From Actinoplanes sp. TBRC 11911 (GTDB lineage: Bacteria > Actinomycetota > Actinomycetes > Mycobacteriales > Micromonosporaceae): a stretch of 64,000 bases of DNA. The stretch spans positions 124,001-188,000 of the forward strand of contig NZ_JABBNC010000001.1 of the NCBI RefSeq assembly GCF_012933445.1, read 5' to 3'. The translations under genes were made by a program, and so were the position numbers. The notes under the pieces are model-generated. The model was not told the DNA's origin. It did not search any database and worked only from the letters and a program-made list of their open reading frames with translations. Numbering within the stretch: position 1 is the first letter of the stretch; each line of letters starts with the position of its first letter. This document shows, piece after piece, positions 51,801-59,950 of the stretch.

Positions 51801-52714
51801 GCCGCCGGATAGCCGAACACGGCCACCACGCCGCCGCCGACCCGCTTCTGCACCGCGCCGCCCCAGCGTTGCAGGACCTCGCAGAGCAGGTCGGTCCACA
51901 CGCCGATCGCGCGCCGGTTGCGCTCCGGATCGGCGTCGACCACCCCGCGGAAGTCCGCGTCGAGGACCGTGACGAGCTTGCGTTCCTCCTTGTGGTCCGG
52001 TTGCGGCGCGACCGTGCTCGGCGCCGTCAGCTCGCGGTAGACGCGCTGCACCTCGTCGCCCGGTTCGACCTCGAGCTCCTTGCGCAGCAGCTCGGCCAGG
52101 CGGTCGTACCAGCGCAGCGCGACGTGCCGGTCCTCCAAGGACATCAGCCGCGCGTACGCCTGTTCGTGCAGCCGATCGAGGCCGATCAACCGTTCCAGCG
52201 ACGCGATCGCGCCCCGGTTGTCGCCGCGCGACTCCCTCGCGGCGGCCTGATCGAGCAGCAGCGGCACCACGGCATCACGCAGTTGGGCGCGGCGCGTCCC
52301 GGCCCAGTCGTCGAAACGGTTCTCCGGCAGCAGATCCCCGGCGTACAGCGCGAGCGCGCCCTCCACGTCCCCGCGCCGCGCGGCCGCCTCGAACGCGTCG
52401 ACATCGACCCACAACTCGGCCGCGCGCAGGCTGAGCATGTCATCCTGCAAGATCAAATGCTCGTTTCCCACCGTACGCCTCGCGAAGTGCAGCGCCTTGT
52501 TGAGCCGCGCGGCGCCCGGGGCGTCCGGCCACAGGAGGTCCGCGACCTGCTCGCGATGCAGCCGGTGACCGGGCCGCAGCGCGAGCAGCTTGACCAGCGC
52601 CGTGGCACCGCTGCGCCGCCACTCCCCGGCCGGCACGCTGTGCCCGGCGGCCTCGACCCGGAAGCCGCCGAGAAGCCAAATGCGCAGGTCGCCCGGCATC
52701 CTGAGATTGTCCAC
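48857..52714 (-). CDS. SARP/cyclase-like/AAA/TPR giant regulator
   Basis: 1285 aa. Order: AfsR/SARP winged helix (about 5-95, RIWLLGGFRVEAAG, EQVADLLWPDAPGAARLNKAL), bacterial transcriptional activator domain (about 100-230), a nucleotide-cyclase homology domain (about 245-395) that looks inactive (QKRVGGGVVAVFG, where GDA/GDG is expected), an AAA_16/NB-ARC-like ATPase (about 405-560, GAAGIGKTRL, VIMVVEDLHWAG), and TPR-like repeats to the end. SARP regulators activate natural-product genes; the target is not evident here. Start GTG 52714 or ATG 52699. Divergent from the methyltransferase. The antisense strand is open but non-coding. Confidence 0.88.
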   Translation of the reverse strand: MDNLRMPGDLRIWLLGGFRVEAAGHSVPAGEWRRSGATALVKLLALRPGHRLHREQVADLLWPDAPGAARLNKALHFARRTVGNEHLILQDDMLSLRAAELWVDVDAFEAAARRGDVEGALALYAGDLLPENRFDDWAGTRRAQLRDAVVPLLLDQAAARESRGDNRGAIASLERLIGLDRLHEQAYARLMSLEDRHVALRWYDRLAELLRKELEVEPGDEVQRVYRELTAPSTVAPQPDHKEERKLVTVLDADFRGVVDADPERNRRAIGVWTDLLCEVLQRWGGAVQKRVGGGVVAVFGYPAAREEHADRALWAGFEILQRLPVAIRLGVDTGEIIAPALLPDIGGAVLDGAARLREAAGPHTLLAAERTRLAARHGHFRFRGGRLLSASWAPDERRREHEAPMVGRTGEIRAVLGLIEEAEASRRPRLLTITGAAGIGKTRLVREVLLARPDTRVLRGRCLAAGDGITYWALGEILREACGIPLGDSGPQTQQRLRTRLAQLFRGRSDVDATIFALATTAAVRLPDNPLDAADPRAVAEELGRAWPRFASAFAQDGPVIMVVEDLHWAGKPLVDMLIRLVARSTGPVVVLATARPEFGGFGAADVSTVSLGALTDEASRELLTAKAVDPRRRDEILARAEGNPYFLDELAAHLAEGGAVTLPDTLHALLAARVDALPAPEKRLLQAASVMGRVFRTEPLGEDLDDELGALEARGLIVARDNEFAFKHALLRDVAYASLPAARRAHGHADVAAWLEELSRERVGEVIELVAFHYAAAADTWHAIPGEDRKGDWVRGKAFRSLVAAGTGARRRYAIAKALDLHKRALRYASGAGERAEAMEAIGDDHETAYAGDEAARAWREAITILRTSPGFDDRRAELCLKTARMAVARWGGFRAPAEPAMADRVIDEGLAAVSDPPTKAQLLSLRALCGGRWAWTGLADPVAVEQRRAAAAAAFTLADRLASPSLRGLALLGRAAVHFLDGRYPEAVEVILDEVKLVERDGRDRDRALGHTIAGLVLADVRGDYRLSLNHALRSYETARPLSPHDRLHATYLVMANLLQLGRWSEMEPYLDEHLTLRDGPEREMSCPYIKGGPLIGALGMARRGDRPGARSVAAGVPVDLEHPGNTEALRGQLAIELGDARAGRNLAELLVRRGRRPGPEEIPYETLVLVEALEALGEHEALARLLPSVRATAGFLATVTPTCDRAEGVVRAAAGDRATAQALFTRAVAGFDRLSMPLAAARARERLATVSPRRSGQLRAAALEAYTRLGAEPDAERVRNR

Positions 52715-52829
52715 CCGGCGCTGCCCCGGGCGGGGACGTCAAACGGACACTTGCGGGAAATCGAGGTGGTTAGCGTGCCCCCTATTCGACCGGCGCCGCC
52801 CGGCGCCGGGAAGTTTGGGGGGACATAGC

Positions 52830-53894
52830 ATGACAACCACGACAGCGGTCGACGAGCAGCGCTTGATGGAGTTCGTCTTCAAGGCGGTCGGCGACTTCGG
52901 CTCGATGCTGACCGGGTCGATGGCGGTGATCGGCGACCGGCTGGGCCTGTACCGGGCCATGGCCGGCGCGGGCCCGCTGACCCCGGCCGAACTGGCCGGG
53001 AAGACCGGCACCGTCGAGCGGTACGTCCGCGAGTGGCTGAGCGCCCAGGCCGCCGCCGGATACGTCACGGTCGACAGCGACGGCCGCTTCGAGTTACCCG
53101 CCGAGAACGCGATCGCGCTCACCGACGAGACCAGCCCGGCCTGCGTCATCGGCGGCTTCGGCCTGATGCTGGCCGCGCTGCGCTCCACCGACAAGCTGGT
53201 CACCGCGTTCCGCACCGGCGAGGGCGTCGGGTGGCACGAGCACCACGCGGACCTCTACGAGGGCACCGAGCGCTTCTTCCGGCCCGGCTACCTGGCGAAC
53301 CTGGTCGACGCCTGGATCCCGGCGATGGACGGGGTGGAGGCGGCGCTGAAGCACGGGGCCCGGGTCGCCGACATCGGCTGCGGGCACGGTGCGTCCACGA
53401 TCCTGATGGCCACGGCGTACCCGAACTCGACCTTCGTCGGCACCGACTACCACCGGGGCTCGATCGACGCCGCGGTCAGCCGGGCGGGCGAGGCGGCGGT
53501 CGGCAACCGGACCCGCTTCGAGGTCGGCCGCGCGACCGAACTGGACGGCACGTACGACCTGATCTGTCTCTTCGATTGCCTGCACGACATGGGTGACCCG
53601 GTCGGCGCGCTCGCCCACCTGCGCGAGCATCTCGACCCGGCGGGCTCGATCCTGATCGTCGAGCCGTTCGCCGGCGACCACATCACCGACAACCTCAACC
53701 CGGTCGGCGTGGTCTATTACGGCGCCTCAACCCTTTTGTGTACGCCCAACTCACTGTCCCAGGAGGTCGGTCTGGCGCTCGGTGCGCAGGCCGGCGAGTC
53801 CCGGTTGCGCGAGGTGGCCACGAGCGCGGGTCTCACCGACTTCCGCCGCGTCGCGGAGACGCCGTTCAACCTGGTCTTCCAGGCCCGTCGCTGA
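52830..53894 (+). CDS. class I SAM-dependent methyltransferase
   Basis: 354 aa from ATG 52830, with GGGGGGAC upstream. N-terminal winged-helix/dimerisation region (about 20-95; TGTVERYVREWLSAQAAAGYV) as in O-methyltransferases, then a Rossmann SAM domain (about 165-270): RVADIGCGHGASTILMA, TFVGTDYH, and DLICLFDCLHDMGDP. C-terminal cap with FNLVFQAR. Substrate unknown. It diverges from the SARP regulator by 115 bp and overlaps the convergent TetR gene by 29 bp. Confidence 0.9.
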   Translation: MTTTTAVDEQRLMEFVFKAVGDFGSMLTGSMAVIGDRLGLYRAMAGAGPLTPAELAGKTGTVERYVREWLSAQAAAGYVTVDSDGRFELPAENAIALTDETSPACVIGGFGLMLAALRSTDKLVTAFRTGEGVGWHEHHADLYEGTERFFRPGYLANLVDAWIPAMDGVEAALKHGARVADIGCGHGASTILMATAYPNSTFVGTDYHRGSIDAAVSRAGEAAVGNRTRFEVGRATELDGTYDLICLFDCLHDMGDPVGALAHLREHLDPAGSILIVEPFAGDHITDNLNPVGVVYYGASTLLCTPNSLSQEVGLALGAQAGESRLREVATSAGLTDFRRVAETPFNLVFQARR

Positions 53895-54471
53895 CCGCTG
53901 CGAGCAGGAAGTCGACCAGTCGCCGGGCATGCCTCGCGGTGTCGCCGCGCTTGCCCGGCGGGGTGTTCAGCGCGTGCATCATCGCCCCGCCCATGAGCGT
54001 CTCGAGCAGCAGCGTGACACTCGCCGCGGCGGGCAGCTCATCACGGGCGATGCCGCGGCGCACGATCGAGCGGGCGGCCCCGATCTGCGCGGTGCGCATC
54101 GCCTGGTACTGCTCGGCGACACCCGGGATCGTGCTCGCCTCGAAGGACAGCCGCATCGCCGCGCGGCTCGACGGCCCCAGGTACAGCTCGATGATCTGCT
54201 TCGCCAGCTCGACCAGATCGCCGTGCAGCGTGCCGGTGTCGACGTCGCTGACGCGCACGAGCCCGGTGGTCAGCGCGTGCGTCAGCAGCGCCTCCTTGCT
54301 GCTCCATCGCAGGTAGAGCGAGGCCTTGCCGACTCCGGCTCGGCGCGCGACGGTCTCCATCGCGAACCCGGCCCACCCGGCGTCACCGAACACGTCCAGG
54401 GCGGCCCGCGCGATCCGGCGATCCACCTCCGGATCTCGCGGCCGGCCCTGGGCCGCTGGCGCGGCACCCAT
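53866..54471 (-). CDS. TetR-family transcriptional regulator
   Basis: 201 aa from ATG 54471. N-terminal TetR helix-turn-helix (about 15-60; IARAALDVFGDAGWAGFAME, VGKASLYLRWSSKEALL), then an all-helical ligand domain (TetR_C subgroup with LSFEASTIPG). Divergent from the universal stress protein gene, with the likely operator TGAACGGAATACGTTCA between them, so it probably represses that gene and itself. Ligand unknown. Confidence 0.9.
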   Translation of the reverse strand: MGAAPAAQGRPRDPEVDRRIARAALDVFGDAGWAGFAMETVARRAGVGKASLYLRWSSKEALLTHALTTGLVRVSDVDTGTLHGDLVELAKQIIELYLGPSSRAAMRLSFEASTIPGVAEQYQAMRTAQIGAARSIVRRGIARDELPAAASVTLLLETLMGGAMMHALNTPPGKRGDTARHARRLVDFLLAAVSDGPGRPG

Positions 54472-54525
54472 CGCGGCTCCCCGTTGTATTGCTGAACGCT
54501 CTGCGTCAGGATACTCTCGGATAAG

Positions 54526-54542
54526 TGAACGGAATACGTTCA
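54526..54542. promoter_or_regulatory. TetR operator candidate
   Basis: TGAACGGAATACGTTCA has perfect 6-bp arms with a 5-bp spacer, 29 bp before the stress-protein start and 55 bp from the TetR start. A related half-site CTGAACG lies at 54492. Confidence 0.6.
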
Positions 54543-54570
54543 GTATGTGTCTCGCCCCGCGGGAGATGAC

Positions 54571-55011
54571 GTGACCGAGGACGGACCCGGCGCCATCCTC
54601 GTCGGCATCGACGGGTCGACCTCGTCGCTGCGCGCGGCCGCCTACGCCGTCGGGCTGGCCCGGCGGCAGCGATGCGAGCTGGTCGCCGTCTACGTGCGGG
54701 AGTCGGTGCCGTTCCTGCTCCCGATGGCCGACACCAGCGGCACCGCGACGGCCACCGTGGTCGACGCGCACGACGCCGTGGAGCAGCAGTTACGCGACGC
54801 GCTCGAGCAGAATGTGCCCGGGCTGGGCGTCGCGATGAGACTCGTGGTGCGCCTCGGCGAGCCGTACGCCGAGCTGATCAGTGTGGCCGAGGAGGTCCGG
54901 GCCGACGCGGTGATCGTGGGCCGCTCCACCAAGTTCGTGCACCGGGTGGCCGGCTCGCTCCCGGTAAAGCTGATCCGCTGCCGCCGCTGGCCCGTCACCG
55001 TCGTCCCGTAG
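54571..55011 (+). CDS. universal stress protein (UspA family)
   Basis: 146 aa from GTG 54571, with GGGAG at good spacing. UspA fold: LVGIDGSTSSLRAAAYAVGLA at the N-terminus, and VIVGRSTKFVHRVAGSLPVKLIRCRRWPVTVVP with the G-2x-G-9x-G(S/T)-type ATP-binding C-terminal motif in modified form. Cytosolic, stress-linked nucleotide-binding protein; precise role unknown. Likely controlled by the divergent TetR. Confidence 0.88.
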   Translation: MTEDGPGAILVGIDGSTSSLRAAAYAVGLARRQRCELVAVYVRESVPFLLPMADTSGTATATVVDAHDAVEQQLRDALEQNVPGLGVAMRLVVRLGEPYAELISVAEEVRADAVIVGRSTKFVHRVAGSLPVKLIRCRRWPVTVVP

Positions 55012-55028
55012 CCCGCCCGGCCCCGCCG

Positions 55029-55367
55029 TCAGTCGGTGATCGCCGTCTGCTGGTGGTACCGCAGGAGCCACTCGCCGGACCCGTCGCGCACCCACACCGA
55101 GCTGTGCATGATCGTGTCGTCGCGATAGGTCAGCAACACCACGCCCGGTGCGAGGCTCGCGGACTCCACCTCCGTCATCGGCTGCTGCACGTAGCCGACC
55201 TGCCCGGCCAGGGCCTCGATCACCCCCTCGGCGTCCCACGCGCGGCCGGTGCGGTCCACCTCGATGAAAGCGGGGTCAAGCAGCGCGCGCACCGCCGCAC
55301 GGTCGCGGCGGACCTGCGGGCGCTGAAGCGCGGCCTCGTTCTCGACGATGCGTTCGAAGTCGTCCAT
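55029..55367 (-). CDS. NTF2-like (DUF4440) protein
   Basis: 112 aa from ATG 55367 (GAAGGGAA upstream). NTF2-like cone fold of the DUF4440/SnoaL type: residues 15-60 (DRAAVRALLDPAFIEVDRTG), then VESASLAPGVVLLTYRDDTI, HSSVWVRDGSGEWLLRYHQQT. Small stand-alone members have varied or unknown roles. Convergent with the stress protein gene (17-bp gap) and divergent from the LysR gene. Confidence 0.82.
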   Translation of the reverse strand: MDDFERIVENEAALQRPQVRRDRAAVRALLDPAFIEVDRTGRAWDAEGVIEALAGQVGYVQQPMTEVESASLAPGVVLLTYRDDTIMHSSVWVRDGSGEWLLRYHQQTAITD

Positions 55368-55480
55368 CACGTTCCCTTCGTTCTCGTGAAGCCTGACGTT
55401 CAAAACGACGGATTGTTGCCACACCGGTCAGTTATCCGCGTCACCAAACGTTGCCGCCGCGATCGCGCTCATGCACAGTT

Positions 55481-55510
55481 CTAACGGTTGAAACTAAATC
55501 TAAACGTTAG
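55481..55510. promoter_or_regulatory. LysR-type operator candidate
   Basis: CTAACGGTT (55481-55489) and AAACGTTAG (55502-55510) form an inverted repeat with one mismatch, in the divergent gap between the LysR and NTF2-like genes and just before the LysR start at 55527. This is the usual position for autoregulation. Confidence 0.55.
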
Positions 55511-55526
55511 GACGAACGAAGGACGG

Positions 55527-56408
55527 ATGGCTACCTTACGGGCGCTCGAGTGCTTGGTATCCCTTGTGGACAAGGGTTCGTTCACCGAGGCGGCAGCCGC
55601 GCTGCACATGACTCAGCCGGCGTTGTCGCACCAGATCATGGCCCTCGAACGGGAACTAGGCACCCGGCTCGTGGAGCGTCTGCCGCGCGGCGTGCGCCCG
55701 ACGGCGGCCGGCCGCGCGGCCGCCCAGGAAGCCCGCGCCGCCCTCCAGCACGCCGCCCGTGCCATCACCGCGGGCCGCCGCGCCGCGCGGGGCGAGGCCG
55801 GCGTCCTGCGGGTAGCCACCCTGGAAACCCTCACGCCATGGCTGCTCGCGCCGACGATCCAGGCGTGGCACCGCCGGCACCCCGAGGTCGATTTCGAGCT
55901 GAGCGAGTTCACCAGCACCGCGCGCATGGACAGCGTCATGACCTCGCAGTACGCCGATCTGATCGTCGGCCCGAAGCCGGCACGCACCGCGCACCACGTC
56001 GAGCCGCTGGGCCGCGAGGAGATGGTGGTGGTCGCCGGCGGCGCGCACGCCTTCGCCGCCCGCCCGGCCGTCAGCGTCGCGGCCCTGACCGACCAGCCGT
56101 TCATCCGCCACGATCCGGACGTCGACGACCTGGCCTCGCGGCACAAGCTGACCCTCACCCCGGTCCTGCACACCCGCAACCAGTGCACCGCCGCCGCCCT
56201 GGCCATGGCCGGACTCGGCGTCACGATCGTGCCCGTCTCGGCCCTGTGCGGCCGCGACGACGGAACGGTGCGCCCGCTGCAGCCGCAGCTCTACCGCGAC
56301 ATCGTCGCAACCCTGGCCGCCCCGACCGACCAGCTGACCCGCAGATTCGTAGCCGACCTCCAGCGACGCGGCCTGCCAGGCGACGGCCGGGCTCGAGCAG
56401 CCGGATAA
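55527..56408 (+). CDS. LysR-family transcriptional regulator
   Basis: 293 aa from ATG 55527 (GAAGGACGG upstream). N-terminal winged helix (LVDKGSFTEAAAALHMTQPA; LSHQIMALERELGTRLVERL) and a periplasmic-binding-like effector domain (about 85-285; GVLRVATLETLTPWLLAP). The helix-turn-helix is complete. It likely regulates the divergent NTF2-like gene and/or the glycosyltransferase 180 bp downstream. Ligand unknown. Confidence 0.92.
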   Translation: MATLRALECLVSLVDKGSFTEAAAALHMTQPALSHQIMALERELGTRLVERLPRGVRPTAAGRAAAQEARAALQHAARAITAGRRAARGEAGVLRVATLETLTPWLLAPTIQAWHRRHPEVDFELSEFTSTARMDSVMTSQYADLIVGPKPARTAHHVEPLGREEMVVVAGGAHAFAARPAVSVAALTDQPFIRHDPDVDDLASRHKLTLTPVLHTRNQCTAAALAMAGLGVTIVPVSALCGRDDGTVRPLQPQLYRDIVATLAAPTDQLTRRFVADLQRRGLPGDGRARAAG

Positions 56409-56590
56409 GGCCCGCCGGACAAAGCCGCACGACCAGGTCCGGCGGCCCGATACTCGGCAGGTTCACCCACCAGAACGCCTCCTCGCAGCGGGTCCTGACC
56501 AAGGCCCCACCGAGCCGGGACGGGTGGCCTCGATCACGCCGACGTCCCGGAAGGTATCCGGAAAGCATCACGCCGACCTACCTTGTGATC

Positions 56591-57694
56591 GTGCGGCTTC
56601 TCGTCTCGACCACCGCCGGAGTCGGTCACCTGCGGCCCCTCCTGCCGTTCGCGTCCGCCGCCCGCGACGCCGGCCACGAGGTCCTCTTCGCCGCCCCGCG
56701 CTCCCTGGCCGCGAAGGTCGAATCGTACGGATATCGGGTGATGCCGTTCGACGACGCCTCGGCCGCCGCCCCGATGGGGATGAGCGCGGCGGACGATCGC
56801 CCGCTGTTCGCCCGCATCATCGGCGACCCCGCGCCGCGTGCCGCGCTGCCCGGCCTGCTGGCTACGTTCGAGCAGTTCCGGCCCGATCTGGTGCTGCGCG
56901 ACGACGCCGAGATGGGTTCGATGGTCGCGGCCGAGGCGCACGGCGTCCCGGACATCGCGGTGTTCTCCAGCGTGCACCGCGCCCAAGTCCGTCTGCTGAG
57001 CGCGGCGCTGCCCCTGCTCGGCCCGGCCCGCGTCGTGGCCGGCCTGCCGGAACAGGGCGGTGAGTCGCTGGCGGACATGCGGGTCGTGTCGTTGTTCCCG
57101 GAGTCGTTCGACCCGGCCGACGGCCCGCCGCCGCCGCACCGGTTCCGCACCGGCGGCACGGTCCGGAAGGTCGCGCGTACCCGGCCGCTGATCTACCTCT
57201 CGTTCGGCACGATCGCGTCGGCCTCGGCCATGGGTGGCGCGCTCCTGCGCGAGACCGTCGGCGCGCTCGCCGCGCTGCCGGTCGATCTCGTGGTCAGCAT
57301 CGGCCGCGGCGGGAATCCCGCCCAATGGCAGGGCGCGAACGTCGACGCCCGCCCGTGGGTCGACGAGGACGAGGTCCTGCCCCAGTCCGCCGCCGTCGTC
57401 TGTCACGGCGGCGGTGGCACCACCCTCGCCGCGCTGCGGTCCGGCGTGCCGCTCGTCGTGCTGCCGCAGTTCGGGGATCAGCCCGCGGTCGCCGAGGCGG
57501 TCCAGGCCAGCGGCGCCGGGCTCGGCCTTTCCCGCCGGCCCGGTCCGGCCGCGACCCGCGAGGCCGTCGAACAGGTGCTGGGCAAACCCTCCTTCGGTAC
57601 GCGCGTACGGGCCATCGCCGACGACATCGCGGCCCTGCCCGACGTCGCCGAGGCCGTGCACCTGTTCGCGGAGACCGCCCGACTGCCGAGGTAG
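56591..57694 (+). CDS. GT1-family glycosyltransferase (MGT-like)
   Basis: 367 aa from GTG 56591; GTG 56585 is an alternative. N-terminal domain begins RLLVSTTAGVGHLRPLLPFA. The C-terminal donor-binding domain has LIYLSFGTIASA and the signature VVCHGGGGTTLAALRSGVPLV followed by LPQFGDQP. GT-B enzymes of this form glycosylate macrolides, polyketides or sterols from NDP-sugars. No partner biosynthetic genes are adjacent, so the acceptor is unknown. The preceding 180 bp contain no gene; long open frames through them are incidental. Confidence 0.88.
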   Translation: MRLLVSTTAGVGHLRPLLPFASAARDAGHEVLFAAPRSLAAKVESYGYRVMPFDDASAAAPMGMSAADDRPLFARIIGDPAPRAALPGLLATFEQFRPDLVLRDDAEMGSMVAAEAHGVPDIAVFSSVHRAQVRLLSAALPLLGPARVVAGLPEQGGESLADMRVVSLFPESFDPADGPPPPHRFRTGGTVRKVARTRPLIYLSFGTIASASAMGGALLRETVGALAALPVDLVVSIGRGGNPAQWQGANVDARPWVDEDEVLPQSAAVVCHGGGGTTLAALRSGVPLVVLPQFGDQPAVAEAVQASGAGLGLSRRPGPAATREAVEQVLGKPSFGTRVRAIADDIAALPDVAEAVHLFAETARLPR

Positions 57695-57806
57695 ATCTGT
57701 CGATGAAACTTCAGATGACAGACAGTTCCCGGTCGTCCTGACGCTGGACACCGACAACTAGCATCGATGGCGCCCGACCTCTTGCCTACGCAGCCCGGAG
57801 TGGATA

Positions 57807-58850
57807 GTGCGCGGAGCAATCGGCCCCTACGAGTTGAAGACGCTGATCGGCCGGGGCGGCATGGGCGAGGTCTGGGAAAGCATCGACTCCCGCAACAACC
57901 GGCGGGTCGCGCTGAAGATCCTCACCGACGAGGCGCTGCGCAACGAGGAACTGCGGGCCCGCTTCCTGCTCGAGATGGAGGTGGCGTCCGAGATCGAGAA
58001 CCCGTACGTGGTTCCCGTCTACGACTTCGGGATCGGCCCACCGCCGTACATCGCCATGCCGTTGATCCGGGGTGGCAACCTGGCCACCGAGATCAAGGCG
58101 GGACGGATGACCGCCGGCCGTGCCGTGCTGATCGTGGAGCAGGTCGCGTCGGCGCTGGCCGCGGCGCACCGCAAGGGTCTGCGGCACCGCGACGTCAAGC
58201 CGTCCAACATCCTGCTCGACGTGGGCGTGCGCGAGGGCGTCGACCACGCGTACCTGATCGACTGGGGCATCGCGCACCGCGTCGACACGAGCGACCCGGC
58301 CATCACCCGCAACGGTCAGATGGTCGGCACCCCGCCGTACATCGCGCCGGAACGCCTGATGGGCACCCAGGCCGACCATCGGGCGGACATCTACTCGCTG
58401 GCCGTCGTGCTGTACGAGTCGCTGTCCGGGGTGCTGCCGTTCGGCGCCGAGGGCAAGCCGTTCCCGCTGGTCGCCCATCTGTTCGATCCGCCCCGGCCGC
58501 TGCCGCCGGAGGTGCCCGCGCCGCTGCGCGAGGTGGTGATGAAGGGGCTGGCCAAGGATCCGGACGACCGTTATCCGGAGGCGAGCGCGTTCGGCCGGGC
58601 CGCGCACGAGGCGCTCGGCGCTCCGGTTACCGCGCCGGTACGGCGTCGTCCGGCCGTTCTGCCGGTCGCCGCCGGCACGGCCGGGCTGGGCGCCGGTTTC
58701 GCGCTTTCCTCGGCCGGGCTGCTGGACGGTCTGCCGGTGTGGCTGTGGCCGCTGCTCGGGCCGGCCTTCGCGGCGCTGGCGTGGCTCACCCAATCGCGGA
58801 GCAGGACCCCGGACACCACCAGGACCATGACCCTCAGAAGGACGCGATGA
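57807..58850 (+). CDS. membrane Ser/Thr protein kinase of a three-gene module
   Basis: 347 aa from GTG 57807. Kinase domain about 5-265: GRGGMGEVWES, VALKIL, HRDVKPSNILL, and DWGIAH in place of DFG, a conservative but unusual change. GTPPYIAPERL marks the activation segment end. Two hydrophobic segments (about 285-305 and 310-330) tether it to the membrane with no large exported domain. The stop overlaps the next gene by ATGA, so sensing is probably done by the two following exported proteins. Substrates unknown. Confidence 0.88.
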   Translation: MRGAIGPYELKTLIGRGGMGEVWESIDSRNNRRVALKILTDEALRNEELRARFLLEMEVASEIENPYVVPVYDFGIGPPPYIAMPLIRGGNLATEIKAGRMTAGRAVLIVEQVASALAAAHRKGLRHRDVKPSNILLDVGVREGVDHAYLIDWGIAHRVDTSDPAITRNGQMVGTPPYIAPERLMGTQADHRADIYSLAVVLYESLSGVLPFGAEGKPFPLVAHLFDPPRPLPPEVPAPLREVVMKGLAKDPDDRYPEASAFGRAAHEALGAPVTAPVRRRPAVLPVAAGTAGLGAGFALSSAGLLDGLPVWLWPLLGPAFAALAWLTQSRSRTPDTTRTMTLRRTR

Positions 58851-59950
58851 CGCGGGTTCGGATTCTCCTCGGCGCGGCGAGCGTCGCGCTGCTGCTGATC
58901 GTCGGATTCGCCGTGGTCCGCAACGTGCTGCACACCGGCGAGCCGCGCGCCGCCGACTGTGCCGCGAAGGTGGTGGCGGCACGCGGCATCGTCGGCTCGG
59001 AGAAGGAGGCGTTCCTGCGCGACGCCCGGGTGCGGCAGATCTTCCGATGCGCGGGCCTCGACCTGCGGATCGACCCGAGCGGATCCCGCGAGATGGTCGC
59101 GGCCATGCGCAACGGGACGCAGCGTTACGACTTCGCGTTCCCGTCGAGCACCCCGACGGCCCGCAAGATCATGGAGTTGTCGCACGTCACCGAGGCCGTC
59201 CGGCCCTTCTCCTCGGTGATGGCGGTGGCCACCTTCACGGACACGGCAGCGGTGCTGCGAGCCAACGGCGTCATCAAGAAGGTCGGCGGGTCGGACGTCA
59301 TCCTCGTACAAAAGCTGATTGATCTTGCTCGGTCCGGCACGCGCTGGCGGCAGCTCGCCGGAAACCAGGACTCGCCGAACGGCAACGTGGTCCTGATGCG
59401 CACCACCGACCCGGCCGACTCGAACTCCGCGATCATGTTCCTGTCCATCGTGTCCGCGGTGCTCAACGGCGACCAGCCGATCGCCGGAACGGACGCGCTC
59501 GGCAAGGTCATGCCGGACCTGTGCCGGCTGATGTCGTATCAGGGCCAGAAGCCCAACACCAGCGAGGTGCTGTTCGGCGAGTACGTCACCGACGGCCCCA
59601 GCCGTACGCCGATGGCCCTGGTCTACGAGTCGCAATACCTCGACCAGGCGTCCCCGGAGCAGGTGCCCGACGACGGCAAGCACGTGATGCTCTTCCCCAG
59701 CCCCACCGTGTACGCCTGGCACACCCTGCTTCCGTTCACCGATGCCGGCCGTACCGTGGGCCGTCTGCTGCGGGACGACGCCGAGCTCAAGGACATCGCC
59801 GCGCGGTACGGGTTCCGTCCCGAGGGCCGGGCGCTACCGGACCGGCCCCATCCGCCGGTGGTCGTGGAACCACCCGACTACCCGGTGCTCGAAACCATGC
59901 TCGACCAGCTCGGCGGCTTCAACCAGGAGACCGGGAAATGCGCGAGATGA
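58847..59950 (+). CDS. membrane-anchored solute-binding-like protein
   Basis: 367 aa from ATG 58847. One N-terminal hydrophobic helix (about 5-25) anchors an exported domain that looks like a type-2 periplasmic binding fold: YDFAFPSSTPTARKIMEL, RTTDPADSNSAIMFLSIVSA, and a C-terminal helical part. Cys pairs (DCAAKV, IFRCAG) may be disulfides. It overlaps the kinase before it and the VWA lipoprotein after it by four bases each. No ABC permease is near, so a sensory role with the kinase is more likely than transport. Confidence 0.8.
   Translation: MTRVRILLGAASVALLLIVGFAVVRNVLHTGEPRAADCAAKVVAARGIVGSEKEAFLRDARVRQIFRCAGLDLRIDPSGSREMVAAMRNGTQRYDFAFPSSTPTARKIMELSHVTEAVRPFSSVMAVATFTDTAAVLRANGVIKKVGGSDVILVQKLIDLARSGTRWRQLAGNQDSPNGNVVLMRTTDPADSNSAIMFLSIVSAVLNGDQPIAGTDALGKVMPDLCRLMSYQGQKPNTSEVLFGEYVTDGPSRTPMALVYESQYLDQASPEQVPDDGKHVMLFPSPTVYAWHTLLPFTDAGRTVGRLLRDDAELKDIAARYGFRPEGRALPDRPHPPVVVEPPDYPVLETMLDQLGGFNQETGKCAR

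Noticed and set aside
48824-52828. A 1334-codon open frame on the plus strand
   Set aside because: It is antisense to the SARP regulator, whose domains and motifs are clear. The translation is Arg/Gln-rich with no family motif, an effect of GC-rich codon structure.
55550-57694. A 714-codon plus-strand frame
   Set aside because: Only its last 367 codons are a real glycosyltransferase; the first part is an out-of-phase reading of the LysR gene and its downstream gap.
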